A stretch of DNA of 64,000 nucleotides. Origin: a virus. The notes beneath the pieces are model-generated. The model was given only the letters and a program-made list of their open reading frames with translations. It ran no database searches and was not told the origin of the DNA. Positions 1 to 8,035 of the stretch are shown piece after piece. The stretch spans positions 1-64,000 of IMG/VR virus record IMGVR_UViG_3300044949_001928, one strand, 5' to 3'. Every line of letters begins with the position of its first letter. Positions within the stretch are counted from its first letter, which is position 1. The position numbers were made by a program, and so were the translations under genes.

Positions 1-42
1 TTCAACCACCGTACCGGTCCACATGCCGGTACGGTGGTTGAA
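1..42. repeat. Perfect 17-bp inverted repeat
   Basis: Bases 1-17 and 26-42 are exact reverse complements around an 8-nt loop, with CGTACC/GGTACG at the core of each arm. The same half-site recurs upstream of the RHH gene at 2523-2556. It could be an operator, part of a terminator cut by the window edge, or a coding palindrome, because a leftward reading frame also runs through it. Confidence 0.7.
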
Positions 43-99
43 GCGAATGGAGCGACCGCAGGGCCTGGAAGGATCGGTGCTGCTGCTGCTGCTGCTCAT
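1..99 (-). CDS. Partial leftward ORF, unknown, cut by window edge
   Basis: The frame starts at an ATG at 99 with a run of serine codons and stays open for 33 codons to the window edge. Its leader holds the GCCACAC element (114-120) found ahead of other early genes here, but I see no clear -10 box. The fragment has a basic, Asn-His-Arg-Thr-Gly type stretch and no recognisable domain. The perfect palindrome inside it makes a coding role uncertain. Confidence 0.35.
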   Translation of the reverse strand, partial: MSSSSSSTDPSRPCGRSIRFNHRTGMWTGTVVE

Positions 100-162
100 G
101 GCTGGCGGCGGCGGTGTGGCGTGGTGTTGCCGGGATTGGCTCCCGGCGGGCCGTGGGGCTGG

Positions 163-354
163 TCAGACGCGGCGGGCGCCGTCCTTGGTCAGGTCGGACC
201 AGAAGGCGCGCGCTTCGGTGCGGCTCATCTGAAAGGTGCCAGTGACCTGCCAGCGGCCAGTGCGGCCGTTTAGCGCTTGACGAAGCACGCTGATACCGGA
301 TTGATTAGGGGTGAAGGAGAACGTTTGGCAGCCGTCGGAGAGGGTGTGGGTCAT
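163..354 (-). CDS. Small protein, unknown
   Basis: A 63-residue protein. The start at 354 was chosen because the upstream ATG at 378 lies in the GCCACACC leader element shared by early genes of this phage, and the extended -10 sits at 403-411. The C-terminal part is helical and charged (EARAFWSDLTKDGARR). No domain is recognised. It is the last of a leftward cluster behind the helicase gene. Confidence 0.5.
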   Translation of the reverse strand: MTHTLSDGCQTFSFTPNQSGISVLRQALNGRTGRWQVTGTFQMSRTEARAFWSDLTKDGARRV

Positions 355-402
355 GACTGGTGGTTTGCGGTGTGGCATCGGGTCTCTCGCCCCGACCTCC
401 AT

Positions 403-411
403 ACTGTAACA
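403..411 (-). promoter_or_regulatory. Extended -10 promoter, TGTTACAGT
   Basis: Reads TGTTACAGT leftward, matching the TGnTAnnnT class seen at other early genes. The GCCACAC leader element follows at 370-376 and the ATG at 354. Confidence 0.5.
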
Positions 412-458
412 ACTGGCGCACAGGCTGGCGACCCTTCGCGTGGTCTGTTTACAAACTG

Positions 459-620
459 TCATGTATGACCAGCCAGTCGTGCCGGCACGTACTTCAGGCG
501 AGAACCAGACGCAGCTAGGCGGGCGTTCACCGCGGCGATCTCCTCCTCACTGGCCACCACCGCGTAGCGGATCGTGCCGGTATCGCGGTTGATGAGCAGC
601 CAGGGCAGCCGCTCACTCAT
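459..620 (-). CDS. Small protein, unknown (53 aa)
   Basis: Starts at an ATG that overlaps the stop of the helicase gene (ATGA at 617-620), a sign of translational coupling. The protein begins MSERLPWLLINRDTG and has a helical middle (SEEEIAAVNARLAA). No family is recognised. The intact frame and exact coupling make it a credible gene; its role is unknown. Confidence 0.6.
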   Translation of the reverse strand: MSERLPWLLINRDTGTIRYAVVASEEEIAAVNARLAASGSRLKYVPARLAGHT

Positions 621-1954
621 CCCCCCGCCCTCGCCAGCCGCGCCGCCAGGACGTGCTGAGCCCAGCCGCGGGGGTTCTTCATCCCGCGCTGCTTCCCCAG
701 TTCCACCAGCTCCTCCAGCGTCTGCGCCGTGCCCTGCTCCCGGCGGCGCTCACGGCGCTGCATCTCCACCTCCACCAGCTCGCCCTCGATGTGCTCCAAC
801 TCGCGGCGTTCTGCCACGAATTCATGACCGCAATGTGGGCACCTTGGCTTGCGGCTCTCAACCACGTTGAAGCAGCCAGGGCAAACCTTGAGCGAGAGAG
901 AGGCTTCGCGGGATTTCTTGGCGTGGCCGTAGAGGCTCCACTCGCGCTCCACCAGGGGGTGGTCAAGGCGGTTCGGGTCTGAGTTCCCAACATGATCAAG
1001 GATAATCAAGTCTTCTTTGCCGGGTGCAATTCGCATCCCTCGGCCGCAGCCCTGCAGCCAGTCCACCAGGCTGGCAGTCTTGCGCAGCCACAGCACCGCG
1101 TCGATCTCCGGCACGTCCACCCCGGCGATCCAGAGCTTCGCGCAGGCCACCAGGTCAAGCCTGCCGGCGCGGAGACCCCTGACGGCCTCCTTGCGCTGGT
1201 CCTTACTGCTGTGACCGTGAACGGCCATCGCCCGGTAGCCGGCGCGTCTCCACTGGTTAGCAACCGCTTCGGAGTGGGAAATGCTCATGCAGAATGACAC
1301 GCCTCGCCGGCCGGTGCAGTGTTGCCTCCAGTGGGAGAGGGCATCGCCGACCGCGAAGGTTCCGTCCTTCGAGATGCTCGCCAGGTTCGGATTGAACAGG
1401 CGCACCTTGGCCAGCAGGCCCTCCTCCATAAGCTCCAAGGTGGAGCAGGTCAGCACCAGGTGGTCGAAAACCTCAATCAGCCCGCGGTTGTCCAACCGCT
1501 GGGGGGTGCCGGTCAGGCCAAGCAGCAGGGGCCGGCCCATGCCGTTGATCACCTTCACGTAGGTGTCCGCCACGGCAAGGTGGCATTCGTCGATGATGAT
1601 CAGATCGGGCCGGGGCAGGTTGCGCCTGCCGATGGCGGCTGCGGCGGTTTGCACCATCACAACTTGCACGGGCCAGGTAAAATCGACGGGCCGGCCTGAG
1701 CGAATTTGGCCAAAATTGATACCAGCCGCTATGAGTCGCTCGGCGGTGTCGTCGAGGATCTCCTCCAGGTGGGCGAGGAACCAGACGCGCTTTCCTTTGG
1801 CGATGGCGCGTCGGACAATTTCCGTGGCGGTGGCCGTCTTGCCGAACCCTGTGGGCGCCACCAGGATCGGGGCGCGAAAGCCTTGCCTGTAGGCGTGCTG
1901 AACGTCACGGAGGGCCTTGTCTTGGCGGGGGCGGAGCGTGAGGGCGAGGGTCAC
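617..1954 (-). CDS. Superfamily 2 DNA helicase, DECH box
   Basis: A 445-residue SF2 helicase. Walker A is APTGFGKT near residue 34, the Walker B/DECH motif is IIIDECH near 118, and TGTP follows as motif III. The C-terminal RecA-like domain ends in QGCGRGMR (motif VI). A zinc ribbon with two CxxC pairs sits near residues 355-375, in front of a charged helical tail. It should unwind DNA or remodel forks in phage replication or recombination. It overlaps its upstream neighbour by ATGA (1951-1954) and its downstream neighbour the same way, so the genes form a coupled leftward operon. Confidence 0.9.
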   Translation of the reverse strand: MTLALTLRPRQDKALRDVQHAYRQGFRAPILVAPTGFGKTATATEIVRRAIAKGKRVWFLAHLEEILDDTAERLIAAGINFGQIRSGRPVDFTWPVQVVMVQTAAAAIGRRNLPRPDLIIIDECHLAVADTYVKVINGMGRPLLLGLTGTPQRLDNRGLIEVFDHLVLTCSTLELMEEGLLAKVRLFNPNLASISKDGTFAVGDALSHWRQHCTGRRGVSFCMSISHSEAVANQWRRAGYRAMAVHGHSSKDQRKEAVRGLRAGRLDLVACAKLWIAGVDVPEIDAVLWLRKTASLVDWLQGCGRGMRIAPGKEDLIILDHVGNSDPNRLDHPLVEREWSLYGHAKKSREASLSLKVCPGCFNVVESRKPRCPHCGHEFVAERRELEHIEGELVEVEMQRRERRREQGTAQTLEELVELGKQRGMKNPRGWAQHVLAARLARAGG

Positions 1955-2214
1955 CGGCTGAGCGCTCCGACGACAACCGCCGCGACCGCCAGGCCGATCA
2001 GCATGGAGGATGCCAGCCCACGCCAGAGCTCCAGCTCCAGCTGTTGCTTTGCAGAGACCCGCACCCCCAACGAGAGGGCAATGTAGAAGCCTTCCGCAAA
2101 AGCCTTTTTCGGGGTGACGTCCGGATCACTGGCGTAGGTGGCATTCCAAACTGTTTCGCCTTGTTGGCGCATCCGCAGCTCGATGTGCGGGGGGATGGGG
2201 GTTGGGGTGGTCAT
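1951..2214 (-). CDS. Small membrane-anchored protein, unknown
   Basis: An 87-residue protein with a soluble helical N-terminus and one C-terminal transmembrane segment of about 20 residues (SSMLIGLAVAAVVVGALSR). It is coupled at both ends by ATGA overlaps, between a very small protein and the helicase. A tail-anchored topology is inferred. No family is recognised. Confidence 0.7.
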   Translation of the reverse strand: MTTPTPIPPHIELRMRQQGETVWNATYASDPDVTPKKAFAEGFYIALSLGVRVSAKQQLELELWRGLASSMLIGLAVAAVVVGALSR

Positions 2215-2342
2215 GGGTTGCCAGCCTCGCGCCGACCAAGGAAAGCCGCCTTCGCCGTGTCAATGACATCCACAATGTGGGGCGCCCAGCGTGGGCCGTG
2301 GCGGTTGAGGCTTTCAATGCGCCGTTCAAATGCTGTTGTCAT
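2211..2342 (-). CDS. Very small basic helical protein, unknown
   Basis: A 43-residue protein from ATG 2342, with TTAFERRIESLNRHGPRW at its start. A longer frame goes up to 2486 but its first half has no protein-like pattern and covers the promoter region, so the short start is preferred. It is the first gene of the leftward operon and overlaps the next by ATGA. Confidence 0.5.
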   Translation of the reverse strand: MTTAFERRIESLNRHGPRWAPHIVDVIDTAKAAFLGRREAGNP

Positions 2343-2522
2343 GGTGGTGCGCGACTCAATTGGAAACCACCAACCCACCCCCTTACTGCCGTCCTCATGT
2401 TCGTTTTCGCCTAACGGCAGACCTCGGCGGGTCCACAAAATGACGAGTAGCCTGCTGAATCCCGCCGGGCGGCACGGGGCTGGCATCGTCGCGGAGGCGG
2501 TGGGGCGCGGTGGCAGACTGAG

Positions 2523-2558
2523 CGTACCATACGGAAACCGTACCGCCTAGGGTACGAT
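2523..2558. promoter_or_regulatory. Putative operator-promoter with CGTACC half-sites
   Basis: CGTACC lies at 2523-2528 and 2539-2544, and its inverse GGTACG at 2551-2556. The last two form an inverted repeat with a 6-bp spacer. The box TACGAT at 2553-2558 can serve as a -10 for the RHH gene starting at 2590. The 250-bp gap 2343-2589 between divergent genes holds nothing else that I can see. Binding by the RHH protein is an inference. Confidence 0.4.
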
Positions 2559-2589
2559 CGGATCGCGCTCCCGAGACCCCACCACGCCC

Positions 2590-2922
2590 ATGCCAGTCAG
2601 TAGCAGCCCCCAGGATCAGGACCCCAGGCCGACGCAAAGGATCAACATCCTGACACCCGCGCAATGGGTGGCCTGGCTGGACCGACAGGCCGCAGCTCAC
2701 CACCAGAAACGGGCGGGCGTCCTGCGGAACATCATCCTCCAAGGCATCGAGGCCCCCGGGCACCCCCCTGAACCGCCGACCCTGCCGCCGCCGTTTTTCT
2801 ACGTCGGGCTGGAAATCCGCAGCGACTGGCTCGCTGAACTTGATCGCCGCGCCGCCGCCCTTAACTGGAAACGACCGGACTACATCCGGGCGCTGATCTG
2901 GGCCGCCAGCCAGGAATCCTGA
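2590..2922 (+). CDS. Tandem ribbon-helix-helix DNA-binding protein
   Basis: A 110-residue protein with two copies of an RHH-like unit: a short strand (RINILTP near residue 18; FYVGLEI near 71) followed by two helices, with RAGVLRNIILQGI in the first copy and RPDYIRALIWAA in the second. A proline-rich linker joins them, so one chain may mimic an RHH dimer. RHH proteins are usually repressors of their own operon. Here the CGTACC repeats just upstream are the natural candidate site. It leads the primase-helicase operon and abuts that gene. Confidence 0.55.
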   Translation: MPVSSSPQDQDPRPTQRINILTPAQWVAWLDRQAAAHHQKRAGVLRNIILQGIEAPGHPPEPPTLPPPFFYVGLEIRSDWLAELDRRAAALNWKRPDYIRALIWAASQES

Positions 2923-5666
2923 TGCCATCCCCAACGCTCCAGGCCGCCGCCGGTCGGTGGGAGGAGATCCTCTGCGCCCTGGGTGGCATCACGCAAGAGC
3001 AGCTGTGCGACAGGGAAGGCCCCTGCCCATCGTGCTTCGTGCTCACCGGTGACGCGGGCACAACGCGGTTTCGCTGGGATTACAGGAAGGACCCCATCAG
3101 CGGCGGCTGGCATTGCAGTCACTGCGGCGGCATCGCCCGCACCGGAGGCGGTGGCTCGGGCCTCGATCTCCTCCAGCGACTCCGCGGCTGGGACACTGCA
3201 ACAGCACTAGACCGCGTCGATGGCTGGCTTGGCACCGCCGCACCAGCCCCGCCCGCAGCTGCTCAGCCCAAGCGCAAGGCCAGGCCGCACCGGATACCCG
3301 ACATCCCGCCGCCGGGCACGCCACCGCCAGCGCTGGGCAACGCCACTGAGCAATACCCCTACGGGCCCGATCGCGCAACCCCCTGGTTCTGGGTGCAGCG
3401 CATCCCCCTACCGCCCAAGGCACCCGGCGGCAAACCCGGGAAGGCCCTGATCCACAGAACCTGGCTCGATGGCCGCTGGCACTACCCCAGATCCCGCGGG
3501 CCTAACGCTGATCCATTCAGCTCCGAGTGGCCTAGCCCCAGGCCCCTCTACCGCCTGCCGGACCTCCTCGATCGGCCCGACGCACCGGTGCTACTCGTCG
3601 AGGGTGAGCCATCGGCCAATGCAGCTGCCGCGCTGTTCCCTGATCACGTTGCCGCCTGCTGGTACGGAGGCACCGGCGGCATCGGGCACGTCGACTGGGC
3701 GCCACTACAGGGCCGCACCGTTGTGCTCTGGCCCGATGCGGATGAGCAGGGCCGGCAGGCCATGGCGAAAATCGCCGGCCGCTTGCTCGCGCTGGACTGC
3801 ACCCTCAGCGCCTTCCACCCTCCGGCCGACTTGCCGGCAGGCTGGGACCTTGGCGACGCCAGATCGCAGGGGATGAGCGGCCAGCAGGTGGCGGAGCTCC
3901 TGCAGCAGAACCTCAAGGCGATCCTCCCACCAGAGCCGGAACCCGAGCCGGAGCCTCCCCCTGGTGGGCCTCCCCCCGCTCCGCTATCGGATGCACCGGA
4001 CCCTAGTAACTTGCCTTTCGTCTGCTTGGGATTCGATGGTGACAACTACTTTTACCAGCCCAACGAAACCGGACAAGTGCTCCGGTTCACTGGCAAAGGG
4101 CACACGTCAACGGCGCTCCTGCAACTTGCTAGTGAAGCGTGGTGGATGAATGCTTTCCCAGGGAAAACAGGCGTAAATTTTCAGAGTGCTTATTCTATGC
4201 TCTTTCGCCGTCAGGCACAGGTTGGCATCTACGATCCGGATAAGGTTCGCGGGCGTGGTGCTTGGCTGGATGGCGGGCGCTGCATCCTGCATCTTGGCGA
4301 TCGGCTCATTGCCGATGGAGTTGTTCATAGCATCATGCAACCTCCCGCCACTAAATACAGCTACCAACGTGCTGCATCCATCGACATCGATACAAATTTA
4401 GACCCCCTTACCGATCAGGAGGGCATGCGAATCATCGACATCGCCTGCCGTTTTAACTGGGAGGTTCCCGCCAGCGGGCTCCTTCTTGCCGGCTGGACGG
4501 CTCTCGCGCCTATCTGCGGGGCCCTCAGCTGGCGCCCTCATGCCTGGCTCACGGCCGGGGCTGGCTCCGGGAAATCAACCCTGCTCGATCGGTTTCTCGG
4601 GCCCCTACTGGCGGAGCTGGCAATCTGGCCGGAGGGAGCAACAACGGAGGCATTCATCCGGCAAAAACTTCGAGCTGACGCCAGGCCAGTGGTCTTTGAT
4701 GAAGCTGAATCCAACGAAAAGGCAGATCAGCACCGGATTCAAGCAATTTTGGCCTTAGCACGCGGCGCTTCATCCTCCGGCCGTGGCGTGATCGGCAAAG
4801 GTAGCGCTGCTGGCGACGCTCAGCAATTTACTATGCGCTCAATGTTTATGCTCTGCTCAATTAGCACGGCCCTCAAGCACGGCGCAGACCAGTCCCGATT
4901 CGCTCAGCTCACCATGCGCTCACCCAACCACCTCCCTCGCGAAGAGCGACAAGCTCACTGGCAGGCATTGAGTGCCGACCTGGACCTGATCACACCAGAA
5001 CTCGGCCATAGGCTGCTTCTGCGCTCCGTGCGCTCCATCGGTGTGATTCGTGAATCCGTCGCTGCTTTCAGGCGGGCCGCAGGCGATCGGTTTGACAGTC
5101 AGAGACATGGTGATCAGTACGGCACCTTACTGGCCGGAGCCTGGTCCTTAACCAGCGGAAGACCCGCAACCCATGAGGATGCACTGCAGCTCATCGACTC
5201 AAACAACTGGCAAACCTATCGAGAAGTGGAGGAGGCGGATGAGCAGAGATGCCTGCAGTACATCCTGCAGCATCAGGTAAGGGTTGAAACCGAGCGGATT
5301 GAGCTGACCGGCGCCAGGGTTCAGAGCACTGCGAAGGTTCTAACCCGCACCGTCTGGGAACTGGTGGAGGCAGCCAGAGCGGGCCGCGAGGCTGCAGACA
5401 TCCCCGCGGAGGTGGCGGAGTCACACCTCGGACGCATCGGGCTCCGGGTGATGGACGGTCGGCTTCTGGTGGCGAACACGGCCATCGGCCTTCAGCGGAT
5501 CCTGGCGGATACCCCGTGGGCTCACAGCTGGCCCACGGTGCTCGCCCGCATCCACGGCGCCCAGAAGCCCGGCAAGGTCCGCTTTAAGGGGATGAGCGGC
5601 AGTTCCAGGGCCGTATCGCTGCCGCTGGCGGGGGCGGAATCGCTGCCGCTGGCGGGGGCGGAGTAA
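2922..5666 (+). CDS. DNA primase-helicase fusion
   Basis: A 914-residue replication protein. A zinc-ribbon primase module has CPSC near residue 34 and CSHC near 65. A TOPRIM domain follows, with LLVEGEPSA near 225 and the DAD metal motif near 270. A proline/glutamate linker (about 335-355) leads to a C-terminal helicase-type ATPase with Walker A GAGSGKST near 546 and an acidic Walker B-like EAE. It likely makes primers and unwinds the fork, as T7 gp4-type and D5-type proteins do. The C-terminus carries a 24-bp tandem duplication (two copies of SLPLAGAE). A terminator follows at 5697. Confidence 0.85.
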   Translation: MPSPTLQAAAGRWEEILCALGGITQEQLCDREGPCPSCFVLTGDAGTTRFRWDYRKDPISGGWHCSHCGGIARTGGGGSGLDLLQRLRGWDTATALDRVDGWLGTAAPAPPAAAQPKRKARPHRIPDIPPPGTPPPALGNATEQYPYGPDRATPWFWVQRIPLPPKAPGGKPGKALIHRTWLDGRWHYPRSRGPNADPFSSEWPSPRPLYRLPDLLDRPDAPVLLVEGEPSANAAAALFPDHVAACWYGGTGGIGHVDWAPLQGRTVVLWPDADEQGRQAMAKIAGRLLALDCTLSAFHPPADLPAGWDLGDARSQGMSGQQVAELLQQNLKAILPPEPEPEPEPPPGGPPPAPLSDAPDPSNLPFVCLGFDGDNYFYQPNETGQVLRFTGKGHTSTALLQLASEAWWMNAFPGKTGVNFQSAYSMLFRRQAQVGIYDPDKVRGRGAWLDGGRCILHLGDRLIADGVVHSIMQPPATKYSYQRAASIDIDTNLDPLTDQEGMRIIDIACRFNWEVPASGLLLAGWTALAPICGALSWRPHAWLTAGAGSGKSTLLDRFLGPLLAELAIWPEGATTEAFIRQKLRADARPVVFDEAESNEKADQHRIQAILALARGASSSGRGVIGKGSAAGDAQQFTMRSMFMLCSISTALKHGADQSRFAQLTMRSPNHLPREERQAHWQALSADLDLITPELGHRLLLRSVRSIGVIRESVAAFRRAAGDRFDSQRHGDQYGTLLAGAWSLTSGRPATHEDALQLIDSNNWQTYREVEEADEQRCLQYILQHQVRVETERIELTGARVQSTAKVLTRTVWELVEAARAGREAADIPAEVAESHLGRIGLRVMDGRLLVANTAIGLQRILADTPWAHSWPTVLARIHGAQKPGKVRFKGMSGSSRAVSLPLAGAESLPLAGAE

Positions 5667-5696
5667 GCCCGTCGGACGTGTCGGGGCTTGGCGATG

Positions 5697-5726
5697 GCGT
5701 GGCCGGGATTTCCGGCCACGCTTTTT
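5697..5726 (+). terminator. Rho-independent terminator after primase-helicase
   Basis: A perfect 10-bp GC-rich stem (GCGTGGCCGG / CCGGCCACGC) with a 5-nt loop, followed directly by five T. Confidence 0.9.
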
Positions 5727-5756
5727 GTGCGATCAAGGGCAACCGTCGGGCCCAGT

Positions 5757-6041
5757 GGAACGCCCCCAAGGGGCCCCGAACGGAACGGCGGAACGCCAAG
5801 CGGAACACAAGAACCCTTGCAAACACTGGATTTGTTCCGTTGTCCCGCCTGTTCCGGCTTCCAGGCGAGAGGCCTACATGCGCATGTGCGGGTGCGTGCG
5901 TGCGCGCATGCGCGTATGTATCTGTATTTCTGTCTTTAGGTGGAACAACGGAACAAAACAGGGGCCGGCCTAGTTGCCGCAAGGGGTTTACCCCGTTCCG
6001 CTTTGCGTTCCGCCCCCGGAACAGAGCGGAACAAGCGGAAC
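5757..6041. repeat. GGAAC iteron-like cluster, candidate origin
   Basis: Thirteen GGAAC/GTTCC pentamers lie in 285 bp. Forward copies are at 5757, 5782, 5790, 5802, 5942, 5950, 6018, 6028 and 6037; reverse copies at 5834, 5851, 5995 and 6007. Many extend to CGGAACA, and several are 8-10 bp apart, about one helical turn. A purine-pyrimidine alternating stretch lies at about 5878-5920. No gene is supported in the 424-bp gap 5667-6090. Position beside the primase-helicase suggests a replication origin or a regulator-binding region; this is inferred. Confidence 0.55.
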
Positions 6042-6059
6042 AGGTACCCTCGGCTGCGC

Positions 6060-6078
6060 TACGATGCGGAAGCCACAC
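6060..6078 (+). promoter_or_regulatory. Early promoter with GCCACAC leader element
   Basis: TACGAT at 6060-6065 with TG 3 bases further upstream than ideal, then GCCACAC at 6072-6078. The same pair occurs at 46601-46619 with similar spacing to the ATG. It places the start of the next gene at 6091, not at the ATG inside the -10. Confidence 0.5.
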
Positions 6079-6090
6079 ACCACTCCGCCG

Positions 6091-7488
6091 ATGGACGACC
6101 CAAAGCCCTGCCCCGAGACATGGGCCCTGCACGCCAAAGCACAGATCGCCGCTCAGGCCATGCACCTGGCCGGCATCTGCCGGAACGACTCGCCAGCCGG
6201 CTGCGCAGATGCCAGCCCCAAGGTGTTCGCCGCCATGATCCAGGCCCATGCCATGAACCGCATCGCGGACGCCCTCGGGTCACTGGAGCGGATCGCTACG
6301 GCGCTGGAGACAGCAAAGGCCGAGAAGCCGCTGCCCGACGCGGCGAAACAGGAGCCCGCGGCGCGGGCTAATCCAGTGGCATCCTGGGGAGGCTGGCGCC
6401 GTGGTCGTCCTAGGTGGGTGGATTCTTCGAGGAGCTTCGTCGAAGTACCCGAAGGCGGCCAGCTCGCCATCCTGCCTATCGGGCGCAAATTTCGCGTCAA
6501 AGATTTCTGGGCGATCGGCGCCGCCGATCGCTGGGCGCCGATCGTCTGGGTTGACTGGTCCTTCGTCGAGGAACCCGCCAGCAGCCCCCTCGATCTCGAT
6601 CGGCCCCAGGGCGAGCGCTGGATCAGCCACCGCACGCCCACCCGCGAAGATGCCACCCCAACGCTTGGCGTTGTTGAGGTCCGGGTAGGTGGTGTAGAGC
6701 ACAAATGGCCCTCCGGTCGCCAAGCCCGGCTCAAAAATTGGCACGAAGTCGCACTCGGTGAGCCTTGGGCCCGCTGGTCACTGCCCCCCAAGGCCGCCAC
6801 CTGGTCACCGCCTCCCAAGGCCCCCACCACAGCCCCCCAGGAGCCCCCTGCAGGCGATCCCGACGCACTGGTGCTGGGCACATCGCAGGAGCGCCACACA
6901 GGCGGCTCTGAGGCGCTGCAGGGCGAGGGTAAGGGCCAGGACGTGCCAGAGGGGGAGCAAGGGGGTCGGGAGGGCCCTGCAGCTGCCCCTGGTGGGGAAT
7001 CGGAGAAGCTGAGCATGGACGAGCTGCTGGAGCAGGCGAACGAGCTGCTGGAGCTTGGGCTACCGGGGCTGGAGCGGGTGTTATCCGGGCCCCCTGCAAC
7101 TGCCCCTGGTGGGCATCCGCTTGATCGGGACGGATGGATCAGGAGCAGGCTGCCGACTCAAGGGGATGCGACTGCGAACGGTCGTGTGAAGACCCCTCAC
7201 GGGCGCGGGCAAAGCTGGTTCTGGATTTCGTGGCACGTTGTCACCTCGGGCCAGCCATGGGCGCCGGCTTCCACCGAACCCTCCCCTTACACCCCTCAAC
7301 CCCTCCCTGCCCACCTCGCTTACCCCACATCCGAAGGGTGGATCCATGACCGGGTGCCGGGGCCCGAGGATGGGGATAAGGAAGGGGATGTGTTCGTCGC
7401 TGGGGATGTGTTCGTCGCGGATATCCTCAGCGCCTACGCCCACTGGTCACACATCGTCCCCGGCCAACCCTGGCGGCCAATCTCCTGA
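6091..7488 (+). CDS. Protein with triplicated Trp-rich module, unknown
   Basis: About 465 residues from ATG 6091, chosen because an upstream in-frame ATG (6064) lies in the -10 box. The N-terminal part is helical (about 1-90). At least three copies of one module follow: W-I-x-x-R-x-P-T-x-x-D, then W, then V-x-x-G-x-P-W, starting near residues 200, 340 and 420, separated by proline/alanine and glutamate-rich linkers. The repeated W/PW pattern suggests a small beta-type binding unit. I do not recognise the family. It sits between the repeat region and the terminase genes. Confidence 0.6.
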   Translation: MDDPKPCPETWALHAKAQIAAQAMHLAGICRNDSPAGCADASPKVFAAMIQAHAMNRIADALGSLERIATALETAKAEKPLPDAAKQEPAARANPVASWGGWRRGRPRWVDSSRSFVEVPEGGQLAILPIGRKFRVKDFWAIGAADRWAPIVWVDWSFVEEPASSPLDLDRPQGERWISHRTPTREDATPTLGVVEVRVGGVEHKWPSGRQARLKNWHEVALGEPWARWSLPPKAATWSPPPKAPTTAPQEPPAGDPDALVLGTSQERHTGGSEALQGEGKGQDVPEGEQGGREGPAAAPGGESEKLSMDELLEQANELLELGLPGLERVLSGPPATAPGGHPLDRDGWIRSRLPTQGDATANGRVKTPHGRGQSWFWISWHVVTSGQPWAPASTEPSPYTPQPLPAHLAYPTSEGWIHDRVPGPEDGDKEGDVFVAGDVFVADILSAYAHWSHIVPGQPWRPIS

Positions 7489-7513
7489 CCCCATTCCGCA
7501 TTCGCATCACTGG

Positions 7514-7522
7514 TGGTATGCT
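7514..7522 (+). promoter_or_regulatory. Extended -10 promoter, TGGTATGCT
   Basis: TGGTATGCT lies 25 bp ahead of the TTG start at 7547 and fits the TGnTAnnnT class. The GCCACAC element is absent here. Confidence 0.4.
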
Positions 7523-7546
7523 GTTGGCGTTGCCGCATCGTGAACC

Positions 7547-8035
7547 TTGGCAGGAGGTAGACCCTCCAAACTGACGCCGGAACTGGTCGAGAGGGCTGGC
7601 GAGCTGGCGGAAAGGGGCTTACCTATGCCACTGATCGCCGCTCGTCTTGGCATCGGTCGCGCTACCGCTAGCCACTGGATGGCCGCCGCTGATGAGAATG
7701 GCGAAGACAGCCTGGAGTACAAGTTTCGACAAGCCATCTTTATAGCGGACGCCAATAGTTGCGAGCATTTACTTTCCGGCCTTGAACTTGCGGCCCGTGG
7801 GAGTCAGGAATCCGCCCCTAACGCTTGGGCTGCTACCTGGCTTCTTACCCATCACCCTCGCCTTCGTGATCACTTCAGCGACGCTGCCGCTGAGCGCAAA
7901 ACCGAACGCCGCACCGTCGCCACCGTCCTGGAGGCCGTCGCCGCCACCGGGCTGACGCCTGATCAGGAGCGCACACTGCTGTTGCAGATGCAAGCCCGTG
8001 GGCTGGGGGCGCTGCAGGGTGAGGGGGAGCAGTGA
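7547..8035 (+). CDS. Small-terminase-like HTH protein
   Basis: A 162-residue protein starting at TTG 7547; no ATG or GTG gives the conserved N-terminus. It opens with GGRPSKLTPELVER and a helix-turn-helix (LIAARLGIGRATASHWM), the usual start of phage small terminase subunits, and then a helical oligomerisation-type region. Such proteins recognise the packaging site and hand DNA to the large subunit. The large subunit lies 1.6 kb downstream, with three genes between. Its stop overlaps the thymidylate kinase start (GTGA). Confidence 0.6.
   Translation: MAGGRPSKLTPELVERAGELAERGLPMPLIAARLGIGRATASHWMAAADENGEDSLEYKFRQAIFIADANSCEHLLSGLELAARGSQESAPNAWAATWLLTHHPRLRDHFSDAAAERKTERRTVATVLEAVAATGLTPDQERTLLLQMQARGLGALQGEGEQ

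Noticed and set aside
23-273. Plus-strand small frames at the left edge
   Set aside because: They overlap in two frames, lack start signals and are GC-driven.
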